Shown in pieces: positions 16,679 through 25,654 of a stretch of 64,000 bases of DNA (positions are counted from its first letter, which is position 1; every line of letters starts with the position of its first letter). The translations under genes and the position numbers were made by a program. The notes under the pieces are model-generated. The model did no database searches, was not told the DNA's origin, and worked only from the letters and a program-made list of their open reading frames with translations. The stretch comes from Amycolatopsis sp. WAC 01376 (GTDB taxonomy: Bacteria; Actinomycetota; Actinomycetes; Mycobacteriales; Pseudonocardiaceae): NCBI RefSeq assembly GCF_003947415.1, contig NZ_QHKL01000003.1:806001-870000 (forward strand). Reading direction: 5' to 3'.

Positions 16679-16714
16679 GGGAAAGCGATCCGGGCGCGAA
16701 CACCCGGCCGCGAA

Positions 16715-16758
16715 GACTTATTACCTGCTCGACGGTCTCGTGACGCAGGTCATAAGTC
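16715..16758 (-). terminator. Stem-loop after sigB
   Basis: Arms GACTTATTACCTGC and GCAGGTCATAAGTC (one mismatch) enclose 16 nt. It lies 54 nt past the sigB stop, so a sigB terminator or an mRNA 3' stabiliser is likely. Confidence 0.55.
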
Positions 16759-16811
16759 AACGCTGCCGAACGGGTGTTGCTTTTCCGCGCCGCGAAAGAC
16801 CCAATGAGGAA

Positions 16812-17849
16812 CTACGAAGCGTAGGCGCGCAGGCGATCGGCCCGCTCACCCTGACGCAGCTTCGACATGACCTCACGCTCGATCTGGCGAACGCGTTCAC
16901 GGGAAAGCCCGAAGAACTTGCCGATCTGGTCGAGCGTGCGCGGCTGGCCATCGTCGAGGCCGTAGCGCAGGCGGATCACCTGGGACTCGCGGTCGTCCAG
17001 CGTCGCGAGCACGCGGCGAAGGTCGTCCTGGAGCAGGCCGGAGATCACGGCGCTCTCGGCGTCGGTCGCCTCGGAGTCCTCGATGAAGTCACCGAGCGGG
17101 GCGTCCTCCTCGGTGCCGACCGGCATGTCGAGGCTCACCGGGTCACGCGAGTGGTCGAGCAGGTCGGAGATCTTGTGCGCCGGGATACCCGACTCGGCGG
17201 CCAGTTCCTCGTGGGTGGCGTCCCGGCCGAGCTGCTGGTGCAGGTCACGCTTGATGCGGGCCAGCTTGTTCACCTGTTCCACCAGGTGGACCGGCAGCCG
17301 GATGGTGCGTCCCTGGTCGGCCATTCCCCTGGTGATGGCCTGGCGGATCCACCAGGTGGCGTAGGTCGAGAACTTGAACCCCTTGGAGTAGTCGAACTTC
17401 TCCACCGCGCGGATCAGACCCAGGTTCCCCTCCTGGATCAGGTCGAGCAGCGGCATCCCCCGGCCGGTGTAGCGCTTCGCGAGCGAGACCACGAGACGGA
17501 GGTTGGCCTCCAGCAGGTGGTTCTTCGCGACGTGGCCGTCACGCACGAGGGCGGACATCTCCGAACGCCGCTTCGGCGTGAGGCTCTCGGCCGTGTCCAG
17601 CATGTGCTGGGCGAACACGCCCGCTTCGATGCGCTTGGCCAGCTCGACCTCGTCGGCGGCGGACAGCAGCGCCGTCTTGCCGATTCCGTTGAGGTACACG
17701 CGAACGAGGTCCGCGGCCGGGCTCTGCGCGTCGAGGTCTGCTGCTGCATCGGTGAACGCCCCCGCGATCACCGGCTCCTCGGTGGACTGCGCCGGGATAC
17801 GGCGCTCGCGAATCCCGCGCGCTTCGCGTTCGAGAGTCTGGACTGACAT
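16812..17849 (-). CDS. sigB: RNA polymerase sigma factor, SigB-like (group 2)
   Basis: This 345-residue sigma-70 protein has region 1.2 (DLVRVYLNGIGKTALLSAAD), region 2 with the core-binding and -10 recognition stretch (GLIRAVEKFDYSKGFKFSTY and WWIRQAI), region 3 and region 4 (DQIGKFFGLSRERVRQIERE, the -35 helix-turn-helix). It lacks the long N-terminal extension of the essential SigA in this window, as expected for SigB/HrdA-type alternative factors used in stress or stationary phase. ATG 17849 has a strong GGGGAGG site; an upstream in-frame ATG does not. Confidence 0.93.
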   Translation of the reverse strand: MSVQTLEREARGIRERRIPAQSTEEPVIAGAFTDAAADLDAQSPAADLVRVYLNGIGKTALLSAADEVELAKRIEAGVFAQHMLDTAESLTPKRRSEMSALVRDGHVAKNHLLEANLRLVVSLAKRYTGRGMPLLDLIQEGNLGLIRAVEKFDYSKGFKFSTYATWWIRQAITRGMADQGRTIRLPVHLVEQVNKLARIKRDLHQQLGRDATHEELAAESGIPAHKISDLLDHSRDPVSLDMPVGTEEDAPLGDFIEDSEATDAESAVISGLLQDDLRRVLATLDDRESQVIRLRYGLDDGQPRTLDQIGKFFGLSRERVRQIEREVMSKLRQGERADRLRAYAS

Positions 17850-18093
17850 TCTGCCTCCCCGGTCACGGGCTGAACGTGCGGTGTGTCCGCCGGATCCGCC
17901 TCGGCCTAGCAAGCCCTGTGGAAAGCCCGCTACTCCTCGCCGGCCCAGCTTGGCTGGACACTTTGCTCAACGCCGGGAGGTCCCGAAACGTTCCCGGCCG
18001 CTACAGAGGAGACGGGCGGCTGACCTGGGGCGTTGCTCCACCAACCCTGAGCTTTTCCTGAGAATGCCCGTGCGGGGGAGAAACAAACGTGGT

Positions 18094-18519
18094 CTAGACC
18101 TCTACGAGGAGGGTGAACGGACCGTCGTTCACGCTCCGGACCGCCATCATGGCCCCGAACCGGCCGGTTTCGACCCGGGCGCCGCGTTCGCGCAGGGCGT
18201 CGACGACGGCCGTCACGAGCGGTTCCGCGACCTCGGGCCGGGCGGCCGCCGTCCAGGAAGGACGGCGGCCTTTGCGGGTGTCGCCGTAGAGAGTGAACTG
18301 GCTTACGACGAGCAGGGGAGCGCCGGTGGTGGCGCAGGATCCCTCTTCGCGAAGTATGCGAGCTTCGTGCAGTTTGCGTGCCATCGTGGCGGCCTTCGTC
18401 ACGTCGTCGTCGACGTGGATTCCCAGCAGCACCAGCAAACCTGGTTCGTCGATGGCGCCGGTCACCTCGTCGCCGACGGTCACGCTCGCTTCCGTGACCC
18501 TCGCCACCACCGCCCGCAT
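18094..18519 (-). CDS. dtd: D-aminoacyl-tRNA deacylase
   Basis: This 141-residue cytosolic homodimeric enzyme removes D-amino acids (and glycine mischarged on tRNA-Ala) from tRNAs. Both active-site motifs are present: SQFTLYGDTRKGRRPS (S73-Q74) and the C-terminal NDGPFTLLVE, whose Gly-Pro gives chiral rejection of L-substrates. It has full family length. Its ATG overlaps the methyltransferase stop by one base, so the two are an operon. Confidence 0.95.
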   Translation of the reverse strand: MRAVVARVTEASVTVGDEVTGAIDEPGLLVLLGIHVDDDVTKAATMARKLHEARILREEGSCATTGAPLLVVSQFTLYGDTRKGRRPSWTAAARPEVAEPLVTAVVDALRERGARVETGRFGAMMAVRSVNDGPFTLLVEV

Positions 18520-20015
18520 CAGGCGGCGGGGAGGAGCATGCCGTGCCGGACCAGTTCACGGACGACGGGAAGCGCGGCTTCGGCCAGTTCCTCCGGTTCG
18601 AGTCCCTGAGCGGCCGCCAGCAGCACGATCAGGTCTTCCAGCGGCAGCGCGCCCTGGCAGCCGGCGAGCAGCCTCGTCGCCAGTTCGTCGACTTCGTGCG
18701 ACCAGCCGGGGCCGTCGGTGCGGTGCAGCCGCTGGACGGTCGTGGCCCAGCCCTCCTCGCCCGGCTCGGCGACACTCTCCAGAAGCACGCTTTCCGGAAC
18801 GCGGAATCGGACATCGAGGAGCGAATCGCCGTTGGCGCGCAGCCATTCCACCCGATCCAGCCAGTTCGCCGCCTCCGCGCCCAGCGGGTCGTCGTAGGCC
18901 TGACGCAGGTCCTCGCACACGATCGTCGGTGTCGCGCCGTCCGCCCGGCGAAGGGTGACGAAGCCGAAACCGATGCCCTGGACGTCGTTCTCGGCGAACC
19001 AGTCGAGCCAGGCGCCGGATTTCGCACGGCCTTCGGGCGACCGGGGATCGATTCCCGCGTCCCGCAGCCACGTGCCGACGTACAGCCCCGGATCCGCGAT
19101 GTCCCGCTGGACGAACCACGCGTCGGTCTCGGCGGGAAGCCAGCGGGTCACCCGATCGCCCCAGTCCTCGCCCTTCACGTGCAGCCACGAAGCCAGGAGC
19201 TGGCCGGTGCCGCCGTCGTTGAGGAACCCGGGCAGCTGCCGCACCACGAGCGCGCTGGCGTCGTCACCGGCGAGACCGGAGTCGCGGTAGGTGTAGTCGA
19301 CGCGTGGCGGGCCGACCACGAACGGCGGATTGCAGACGATCTGGTCGAACCGGCGCCGCGCGACCGGCGCGAACCATTCGCCGCGCACGAGTTCGACGTC
19401 CAGTTCGTTGAGCCGGAAGGTGGCCGCGGCGAGCGCCAGCGCGCGGGCCGAGACGTCGGTCGCGGTGACCTTCTTCGCGTGACGGGTGGCGTGCAGCGCC
19501 TGGACGCCGTTGCCCGTGCCGACGTCGAGCAGGCTGCCGACCTCGCGGCGGCTGGTGGCCCGGATCAGGCTGAGGGACGCGTGCCCGACGCCGAGCACGT
19601 GGTCCTCGGGCACGGCCTGGCCGAGGACGTCCGCGTCCAGATCCGAAACGACCCACCAGGAGCCTTCATCGTCGCCATGCGGGCGTACGTCGAGCCCGGC
19701 CCGGTAGCCGTCCGCGGCGGGTATGAGCAGCGTCGCGGCGACCGCGTCATCGAGGGAGAGTGGCGCGAAAGCGGCCTCGACGTCCTTCTCCGGCTCAGTC
19801 GAACCCAGCAGGAACAGCCGGATCAGCGTGCCGAGTTCACCCGCGTCGCGGGTCGCGCGGTAGGCGAGTTCCGGTTCGCCGCGGCCGAGGGCGGCGTGCG
19901 CGGAGCCGAGGGCGCCGACCACGCCGTCGGTGTCGTACCCCGTCCGGCGGAGGGCGTCCCGCAGCCTCGCGCAGACGTCGTCGGACAGGTCGGGGAGGGC
20001 CGCTCGTGTGCTCAC
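18519..20015 (-). CDS. Class I SAM-dependent methyltransferase (small-MTS type)
   Basis: This 498-residue protein has a central methyltransferase domain (about 160-330): the SAM-binding motif SLLDVGTGNGVQALHATRHA is followed by the target-amine motif IVCNPPFV. NPPF/Y is used by enzymes that methylate exocyclic N of adenine, guanine or glutamine (PrmC, RsmC and similar). The ~150 residues before and after it are specific to an actinobacterial family and may bind the target. GTG 20015 is chosen as the start of the conserved part. It overlaps dtd by one base, suggesting a translation-related job. The substrate is unknown. Confidence 0.85.
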   Translation of the reverse strand: MSTRAALPDLSDDVCARLRDALRRTGYDTDGVVGALGSAHAALGRGEPELAYRATRDAGELGTLIRLFLLGSTEPEKDVEAAFAPLSLDDAVAATLLIPAADGYRAGLDVRPHGDDEGSWWVVSDLDADVLGQAVPEDHVLGVGHASLSLIRATSRREVGSLLDVGTGNGVQALHATRHAKKVTATDVSARALALAAATFRLNELDVELVRGEWFAPVARRRFDQIVCNPPFVVGPPRVDYTYRDSGLAGDDASALVVRQLPGFLNDGGTGQLLASWLHVKGEDWGDRVTRWLPAETDAWFVQRDIADPGLYVGTWLRDAGIDPRSPEGRAKSGAWLDWFAENDVQGIGFGFVTLRRADGATPTIVCEDLRQAYDDPLGAEAANWLDRVEWLRANGDSLLDVRFRVPESVLLESVAEPGEEGWATTVQRLHRTDGPGWSHEVDELATRLLAGCQGALPLEDLIVLLAAAQGLEPEELAEAALPVVRELVRHGMLLPAA

Positions 20016-20087
20016 GGTGGGTAATTGTGACGGATCGGGTGCGACGGGGCATCTGCTCACGATGAGTAATACTGCCAGGATGAGGTC

Positions 20088-21353
20088 GTGAGCCTCGAAC
20101 GTGTCCTGGCACCGCTGCAGGCGGCGCTGCCCGGATTGGAAGACCTGTACATCGACCTCCACCGGCATCCGGAGCTGTCGTTCGCCGAAACCCGCACCGC
20201 CGCCGAACTGGCGCGGCGCCTGGAGGCCGACGGTTACGAGGTGCACACCGGCATCGGGCGCACCGGCGTCCTGGGGGTGCTGCGCAACGGCCCCGGCCCG
20301 AAGGTGATGCTGCGCGCCGACATCGACGCCCTGCCGGTCGAGGAGAAGACCGGCTTGCCGTACGCGAGCACCGCGCGCGGTGTCGACGCCGACGGCCGCG
20401 AAGTCCCGGTGATGCACGCCTGCGGTCACGACATGCACGCCACCTGGCTCTCCGGGGCCGCCTCGCTGCTGGCGTCCGGGCGCGAACACTGGTCCGGCAC
20501 GCTGATGGTCGTGTTCCAGCCGGGGGAGGAGGCCGGGGACGGCGCCGCCGGCATGGTCCGCGACGGGGTCTTCGGGCCCGCCGGCAAACCCGACGTCGTG
20601 CTCGGCCAGCACGTGGTGCCCGGTCCGGCGGGCTGGGTGCTGACCAGGCCGGGCGTGATCATGGCGGCCACGGACGCGCTCCGCATCACGTTGCACGGCC
20701 GGGGCGGGCACGGTTCGCGACCGGAGACCACGGTGGATCCCGCCGTGCTGGCCGCGTCCGTGGTGCTGAAGCTGCAAACCATCGTTTCGCGGGAGATCTC
20801 GGCGACCGAGTCGGCGGTGGTGACCGTCGGCTCGCTGCACGTCGGCACCGCGCACAACATCATCGCCGACCACGCCGTCCTCGAGGTCAACATCCGGTCG
20901 TTCGACCAGGCCGTGCGGGAGAAGGTCGTCGCGGCGGTCGAACGGATCGTCCAGGGCGAGGCGGCCACCGCGGGCGCGCCGAAAGCGCCGGAGATCGAGC
21001 GGATCGGCGCGTTCCCGGTCACCGAGAACGACGACGCGGCCACCGAGGGACTCACCGCCGCCTTCCGCGACCACTTCGGCGAGGGCCGGGTGATGCCCGC
21101 GCCGCTGGTCACCGGCAGTGAGGACTTCAGCGAGTTCGGCCGCGCCGCCGGGGTACCGTCGGTGTTCTGGCTGGTCGGCGGCCTGGACGAGGAGAAGGTG
21201 ATCGCCGCGATGACCGCCGGCCGCTTCGAACAGGACATCCCGTCGAACCACTCGCCGCTCTTCGCGCCGATCCCGCACCCGACGCTTTCGGCCGGCGTCG
21301 AGACGCTCGTGGTCGCCGCTCTGCATCGGCTCACCCACCCGGGTGTCGGATGA
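20088..21353 (+). CDS. M20 metallopeptidase / amidohydrolase
   Basis: This 421-residue zinc-dependent enzyme of the M20D (AmhX/hippurate hydrolase) group probably removes N-acyl groups from amino acids. The metal-site motifs LRADIDALPV and HACGHDMHATW (C112, H114) are present, followed by QPGEEAGDGAAGM and the dimerisation insert GRGGHGSRPETTVDP. TGSEDFSEF supplies another metal-site part. GTG 20088 has AGGATGAGG upstream. The next gene starts within its stop codon. Confidence 0.92.
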   Translation: MSLERVLAPLQAALPGLEDLYIDLHRHPELSFAETRTAAELARRLEADGYEVHTGIGRTGVLGVLRNGPGPKVMLRADIDALPVEEKTGLPYASTARGVDADGREVPVMHACGHDMHATWLSGAASLLASGREHWSGTLMVVFQPGEEAGDGAAGMVRDGVFGPAGKPDVVLGQHVVPGPAGWVLTRPGVIMAATDALRITLHGRGGHGSRPETTVDPAVLAASVVLKLQTIVSREISATESAVVTVGSLHVGTAHNIIADHAVLEVNIRSFDQAVREKVVAAVERIVQGEAATAGAPKAPEIERIGAFPVTENDDAATEGLTAAFRDHFGEGRVMPAPLVTGSEDFSEFGRAAGVPSVFWLVGGLDEEKVIAAMTAGRFEQDIPSNHSPLFAPIPHPTLSAGVETLVVAALHRLTHPGVG

Positions 21354-21724
21354 GCCCGGCGAGTGGGAGCATGGAAACCGGAGGTGGTGCTGTGAACGCG
21401 CCCGCCCACGGTCCCGAACCGAGGGAACCCGCTCCGGTGCTGATCACCGAAGCCGCCCCGTCCTACGAAGACCAGCTCGCCAAGCGGAAGCGGAAGTACA
21501 TCATCATGATGTCGTTCCGCATCCCCTGCCTGATCCTCGCCGGGATCTTCTACGAGACCTGGTGGCTCGCGCTGGCCCTCATCGCGATCTCGATCCCGCT
21601 GCCGTGGATCGCCGTCCTCGTGGCGAACGACCGGCCGCCGCGCAAGAGCGAGAAGGTCAACCGGTACGAGGCCGAACCGACGCGGATCGAGAGCGGCGGT
21701 CATCGGGTCATCGACGGCGGCTGA
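21350..21724 (+). CDS. DUF3099 small membrane protein
   Basis: This 124-residue protein begins with a soluble leader and LITEAAPSYEDQLAKRKRKY, followed by two hydrophobic segments (about 53-92) and a basic tail with NDRPPRKSEKVNRY. These are the hallmarks of DUF3099, an actinobacterial inner-membrane family of unknown role. ATG 21350 overlaps the amidohydrolase stop; an internal GTG near 21392 is another possible start. Confidence 0.88.
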   Translation: MSPASGSMETGGGAVNAPAHGPEPREPAPVLITEAAPSYEDQLAKRKRKYIIMMSFRIPCLILAGIFYETWWLALALIAISIPLPWIAVLVANDRPPRKSEKVNRYEAEPTRIESGGHRVIDGG

Positions 21725-21738
21725 CTCGGTTCGCGCGT

Positions 21739-21791
21739 GCTATGAACGGTCCGTTACTTGCAAATTTTGCAAGTAACGGACCGTTCATAGC
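21739..21791. repeat. Family A palindrome, copy 3
   Basis: 26-bp perfect arms, beginning GCTATGAACGGTCCGTTAC, around one T (21765). It fills the gap between the convergent DUF3099 and psuK ends. Confidence 0.82.
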
Positions 21792-21804
21792 GTTTGACGG
21801 GCGG

Positions 21805-22677
21805 CTACGGCTGCGGCCCGACCTTCGCCACCGCCCGCGCACCCAGCCGCGTCCCCGCCCGAAGGACCTCCACGGTCGACTCGCCGCGAAGCCACGCCGC
21901 CAGCACACCGGCGTCGAAGGCGTCCCCGGCGCCGGTCGAGTCGACGCAGTCGGCGGGCTGCGCGGGCACCGAGGTGATGACGCCGCTCGCGTCCACCCAG
22001 CTGGCGCCGTCGAGACCGGCGGTGACCACGACCTCGCCGACGTAGTCCAGCAGTTCCTTCGCCGCCTCGGGATCACTCGACCCGGTCAGCGCGACCAGTT
22101 CGCTGGTGTTCGGCATCAGCAGGTCGACGCCGCGCACGTCGTCGAGGAAGGCCGCCGGGTCGGTGATCAGCGTCGCCGCCTGCGGGTCGACCGACGTCGT
22201 CAGCCCGGCCTTCTTCGCCGCCGCCAGCGAGGCGAGCGCCGCGGGCCGTGAAGACGGGTACAGCAGGACGTAGCCCGAGAGGTGCAGGTGGCTCGCGCCG
22301 CTGAGCGCCGCCTCCGTGATGTCGGAAGGGCTGAACCGCGCGTTCGCGCCGCGGTCGGCGAGCATGCTCCGTTCACCGGCGCCGTCGACGAGCACCACGA
22401 CGCAGAACGTCGGTTCTTCGGGATCGACGGCGAACTCGCAGCGGACACCGGCCGCTTCCAGTTCGCCCTTCACCATGCGGCCGCCGGAATCGTCGCCGAT
22501 CCGCGCGATCAGCGTGGTTTCCGCGTCCTCGGCCCGCAGCCACAGCGCGGTGTTCGCGCCCGCGCCGCCGCTGGTGAAGTGGACCTTCGCGCGGATGTCG
22601 CCGCCGTGCGGGATCGGGCCTTCGTGCCGCGCGACGACGTCGAGGCCGACGTCGCCGACGACGACGATGCCGCTCAT
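21805..22677 (-). CDS. psuK: PfkB-family kinase, probable pseudouridine kinase
   Basis: This 290-residue ribokinase-fold enzyme has the N-terminal GDVGLDVVARHEG, substrate-lid FTSGGAGANTALWL and the PfkB C-terminal signature DSTGAGDAFDAGVLAAWLRG with its catalytic aspartate. Its start overlaps the stop of a pseudouridine-5'-phosphate glycosidase gene (ATGA), which points to phosphorylation of pseudouridine. Together they turn pseudouridine into uracil and ribose-5-phosphate. A different sugar or nucleoside is possible, but the pairing is characteristic. Confidence 0.85.
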   Translation of the reverse strand: MSGIVVVGDVGLDVVARHEGPIPHGGDIRAKVHFTSGGAGANTALWLRAEDAETTLIARIGDDSGGRMVKGELEAAGVRCEFAVDPEEPTFCVVVLVDGAGERSMLADRGANARFSPSDITEAALSGASHLHLSGYVLLYPSSRPAALASLAAAKKAGLTTSVDPQAATLITDPAAFLDDVRGVDLLMPNTSELVALTGSSDPEAAKELLDYVGEVVVTAGLDGASWVDASGVITSVPAQPADCVDSTGAGDAFDAGVLAAWLRGESTVEVLRAGTRLGARAVAKVGPQP

Positions 22678-23591
22678 GCCGCGGTCCCGGCGAGTGCGAC
22701 GGCCACCTCGGTGGCCAGTTCCGCGTTGGAGAGCACCAGTGCCTCGTTCGCGTCGAGGCTCACCCCGTCGCTCGCGGTGTGGAAGTGCTCCAGCAGTACC
22801 GGCGTGACGTCCTTGCCGTGCACGCCTCGCGACTTCAGCAGCTCCAGCCCTTCGGCGAGCAGCCGGTCGTGCAGCTCTTTGTCCATTTCGGACGCTTCGG
22901 GGATCGGATTCGCCAGCAGTACACCGGAATTCGCGTGCGCGCGATGGGCGGCGATGACCGAGGCGGCCTGCGCGGCGTCGTCGACCCGCCACGGCACCTC
23001 GTAGCCGGAGGAGCGGAGGTAGAACGCGGGGAACTCGCCGGTGCGGTAACCCAGCACCGGTACGGAGTTGGTCTCCAGCACTTCGAGTGTCGCGGCGATG
23101 TCGAGCACCGACTTCACCCCGGAGCAGACGACCGTGGTCGGCACCTTCGCGAGCACGCCCAGATCCGCCGAGACGTCCCAGCTCTGCGCCGCGCCCTGAT
23201 GCACGCCGCCGAGCCCGCCGGTGGCGAACATGCCGATCCCGGCCGCGGCGGCCAGCGCCGCGGTGCTCGCGACCGTCGTCGCCCCGGACCGGCCGAGGCC
23301 GACGGCCGGGCCGATGTCGCGCAGCGAGAGCTTGTCCAGGTCCGCGCCGGGCGCGCAGACGCGTTCCAGCTGCTCACCCGAGAGACCGATCAGGGGGACG
23401 CCGTCGAGGACGGCGATGGTCGCGGGGACGGCGCCGCCGTCGCGCACGACCTTCTCCAGCCGCCGGGCGACGTCGAGGTTGCGGCCGGGCGGGAGGCCGT
23501 GGGAGAGGATGGTGCTCTCCAATGCGACGACGGGATCACCGGCGGCGAGGGCGGAGGCGACCTCTTCGTGAAGGGACAGTTGCGGAGTCAC
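22674..23591 (-). CDS. psuG: Pseudouridine-5'-phosphate glycosidase
   Basis: This 305-residue protein splits the C-C glycosidic bond of pseudouridine 5'-phosphate, giving uracil and ribose 5-phosphate. Family motifs: VALESTILSHGLP near the start, TVASTAALAAAAGI, FATGGLGGVHQGA, the SWDVSADL metal-binding aspartate, and GVKSVLDI with LETNSVPVLGY. Length matches the family (~310). Start is GTG 23591; psuK follows with an ATGA overlap. Confidence 0.95.
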   Translation of the reverse strand: MTPQLSLHEEVASALAAGDPVVALESTILSHGLPPGRNLDVARRLEKVVRDGGAVPATIAVLDGVPLIGLSGEQLERVCAPGADLDKLSLRDIGPAVGLGRSGATTVASTAALAAAAGIGMFATGGLGGVHQGAAQSWDVSADLGVLAKVPTTVVCSGVKSVLDIAATLEVLETNSVPVLGYRTGEFPAFYLRSSGYEVPWRVDDAAQAASVIAAHRAHANSGVLLANPIPEASEMDKELHDRLLAEGLELLKSRGVHGKDVTPVLLEHFHTASDGVSLDANEALVLSNAELATEVAVALAGTAA

Positions 23592-23600
23592 GAACGAACA

Positions 23601-24245
23601 TCATCGGTGATGTGGGTCCGCGTCACGCCATCGGGTCAGTTCGTTCGCGAGGTTCTCTCGCGCCTTGCTCTCCCAGCGTGCCCGCGCGATGTCGCTGCGG
23701 TACAGCCGCGGCCGGGCCAGCAGGTTCTCCAGCACGGCCGAGCGGCCCGTCCGCCACTCCTCGTCGGAGTAGATCGAATACTCCGCCCGGACACCGTTCG
23801 CGTACTCCTCGTAGCGCTCCGGCGTGGCGCCGAGGATCGCGAGGTCGGCGTCGAGCAGCGCCGTGGCGAGGAGGTCGTCGTCCGGGGCGGAGTGGTGGAT
23901 CGTGCCGAGGACGAGTTCCCCGGCGCGCTCGACGTCGGCCCGGGGGACGCCGGCGTTGGTGAGCTCGGCACGGGTCCAGGCCGCGCTCGCCCGTTCGTCC
24001 TCGCCGGGGCGGGCGTCGTAGACGACGTCGTGCGTCCAGGCGGCGATGGCGACGAGCGCTCGCTCGCGGGAACCCAGGCCGAAGGCGACGGCGAGGTCCC
24101 CGCTGTCCCGGGCGACGGCCTTGACGTGCCGGAGATCGTGGTAGTGGCGATGCGGCTCGGCGTAGCGGGTTTCGAGGTCGTTCCACGCGACGGCGGCGAT
24201 CAGGTGATCGCCGCCGAGCCTGGTGACGGCGGTGGCCCAGATCAT
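23601..24245 (-). CDS. HD-superfamily metal-dependent phosphohydrolase
   Basis: This 214-residue protein carries the paired metal motif of the HD family: RHYHDLRHV (about 33-41) and AAWTHDVVYD (about 68-77), then a DAD motif in LLDADLAILG. It matches the group called predicted metal-dependent HD phosphohydrolase. The substrate is unknown; nucleotides are common in the superfamily. Its ATG overlaps the stop of a 60-residue upstream gene, and psuG follows after 9 nt, so all may be one transcript. Confidence 0.85.
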   Translation of the reverse strand: MIWATAVTRLGGDHLIAAVAWNDLETRYAEPHRHYHDLRHVKAVARDSGDLAVAFGLGSRERALVAIAAWTHDVVYDARPGEDERASAAWTRAELTNAGVPRADVERAGELVLGTIHHSAPDDDLLATALLDADLAILGATPERYEEYANGVRAEYSIYSDEEWRTGRSAVLENLLARPRLYRSDIARARWESKARENLANELTRWRDADPHHR

Positions 24246-24424
24246 GCCGGGAACACCCAGCGAGTCGGGGATCCCGAGAAGTCCTTTTCCAGCATGCCGA
24301 ACACCTTCCGTGGCCGGACCCGGATCGACGCGTTCGATGCGGGGTCGAGCATGTCCATTCCGTATGTGGTCTTGTATTTACCGTGTTGCGCGCCTTGGCC
24401 GAGCGCAGCGAAGACGAGAACCAC
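24242..24424 (-). CDS. Small unknown protein coupled to the HD hydrolase
   Basis: This 60-residue open frame starts at GTG (MVLVFAALGQG) and ends in VRPRKVFGMLEKDFSGSPTR. Its TGA overlaps the ATG of the HD hydrolase gene, the usual sign of translational coupling. A different frame just upstream (ATG near 24471 with GGAGG before it) would join only through a frameshift. It may therefore be a real small gene or the end of a frameshifted one. I do not recognise it. Confidence 0.45.
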   Translation of the reverse strand: MVLVFAALGQGAQHGKYKTTYGMDMLDPASNASIRVRPRKVFGMLEKDFSGSPTRWVFPA

Positions 24425-24483
24425 AGCGCGTCACCCGGCATGTACGGCCTGGTCGCCGACGGTTCCGTCATCGCGCCTCCACC

Positions 24484-25290
24484 TCAGTCGAAGATCCCGC
24501 GTGCTTTGGCCACCTCGTGGAGCCAGCCCTCGAGCTGCGGCTCCCACTTGACCCGCTCCAGCGCGGCGTGGTCGACCTTGAACAGGCCGAGGAACTCCTG
24601 GCCGCGTCCGCCGAACCCGCCGCTTTTGGACACCCGGACCCGTTTGGTCACCTCCAGCACGACCTGCGTCTCCGAGGGCGAGGACAGGAAGGTCACCGCC
24701 ACGGAGGTGAAGACGGGCGCGAACCGCGGTGAAGGGGTGAAGCGGATCTCCTGGAAGAACGGGAGCTGCTGGATCGCGCCGTTGATCCGGCCGCGTTCCA
24801 GCACGGCCTCGCGGAAGACGAAGCCGATCCGGCTGAAGGCGTCCAAGATCCGTTTCTGCGCGGGCAGCGGCTCGATCGCGGCGCCGTCGACGTCGACCGG
24901 GTCGGTGACGGAGTTCGCGATGTCGAGGCTGGTCTGGAGGCCGACGGCCATCCCGTTCAGCGGTTTGCCGAAGATGCTGGAGATCGGCGTCTCCCAGGGC
25001 AGGGCCACTTCGAACGGGAGGCGGATCTGCTGACCGGGCGCGACCCGCTCGTTGCCAGCCAGCTGCTGGACGCCGAACTCGAGGTCCTCGACGCCGGGGC
25101 GGCGTTCGTCCGGCAGCGTGACCCTGGCGAGCAGCTTCACCGAGAGACCGTTGATCTCTTGATCGACTTCGCCGCCGAGCAGCAGGACCTCGCCGCGCAA
25201 CGGGCGGCCGGGGGAGACCGTGCGGTCGAGCAGCTGGGCGTCGATCTTCGCCCCACCGGAACCGAACGTCGCGAGCACCTTCTGGAACAT
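24484..25290 (-). CDS. Sporulation-control protein Spo0M-like
   Basis: This 268-residue protein of the Spo0M family has an arrestin-like fold of two beta-sandwich domains: MFQKVLATFGSGGAKIDAQL and SPGRPLRGEVLLLGGEVDQ in the first, SIFGKPLNGMAVGLQTSLDIA in the second. In Bacillus, Spo0M influences sporulation and cell-shape control. In actinobacteria its role is largely undefined and the gene is widespread even in non-sporulating species. Monocistronic here and divergent from DUF3039. Confidence 0.92.
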   Translation of the reverse strand: MFQKVLATFGSGGAKIDAQLLDRTVSPGRPLRGEVLLLGGEVDQEINGLSVKLLARVTLPDERRPGVEDLEFGVQQLAGNERVAPGQQIRLPFEVALPWETPISSIFGKPLNGMAVGLQTSLDIANSVTDPVDVDGAAIEPLPAQKRILDAFSRIGFVFREAVLERGRINGAIQQLPFFQEIRFTPSPRFAPVFTSVAVTFLSSPSETQVVLEVTKRVRVSKSGGFGGRGQEFLGLFKVDHAALERVKWEPQLEGWLHEVAKARGIFD

Positions 25291-25348
25291 GGGCGAGATC
25301 CTGCCAGGTCGCCGGTGTGCGCAGGAGGATTTGGGGCATTATGGAGGG

Positions 25349-25591
25349 GTGAGTACACAGACCCTTCCGAAGCCGGATACCCGTCCCGAGGGCACCGACA
25401 GCACCGACGACGACGCGCCGAAGATGTTCCACTACGTGCGCAAGAACAAGATCGCCGAAAGCGCGGTCATGGGCACGCACGTGGTGGCGCTGTGCGGCGA
25501 GGTCTTCCCGGTGACGAAGTCGGCGAAGCCCGGTTCGCCGGTCTGCCCGGACTGCAAGAAGATCTACGACGGTCTCAAGCCGGGCGACTGA
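25349..25591 (+). CDS. DUF3039 small zinc-ribbon-like protein
   Basis: This 80-residue protein has an acidic N-terminus and a conserved core, MFHYVRKNKIAESAVMGTHV, followed by ALCGEVFPV and CPDCKKIYDGL. The three cysteines plus a histidine could bind zinc. DUF3039 is conserved across actinobacteria, and its function is unknown. GTG 25349 has GGAGGG directly upstream. Confidence 0.88.
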   Translation: MSTQTLPKPDTRPEGTDSTDDDAPKMFHYVRKNKIAESAVMGTHVVALCGEVFPVTKSAKPGSPVCPDCKKIYDGLKPGD

Positions 25592-25654
25592 CACCTGAGG
25601 AGTCCGGTGTCCGAAACCGGACAAAATCTGAAAATCCTTCACATGGCGGCTGCC

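Larger units (their letters stand above)
16501..16811. other. Gap between fumarase start and sigB end
   Basis: These 311 nt contain two stem-loops listed separately (16641-16678, 16715-16758) and presumably the fumarase promoter. I see no gene. Confidence 0.5.
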
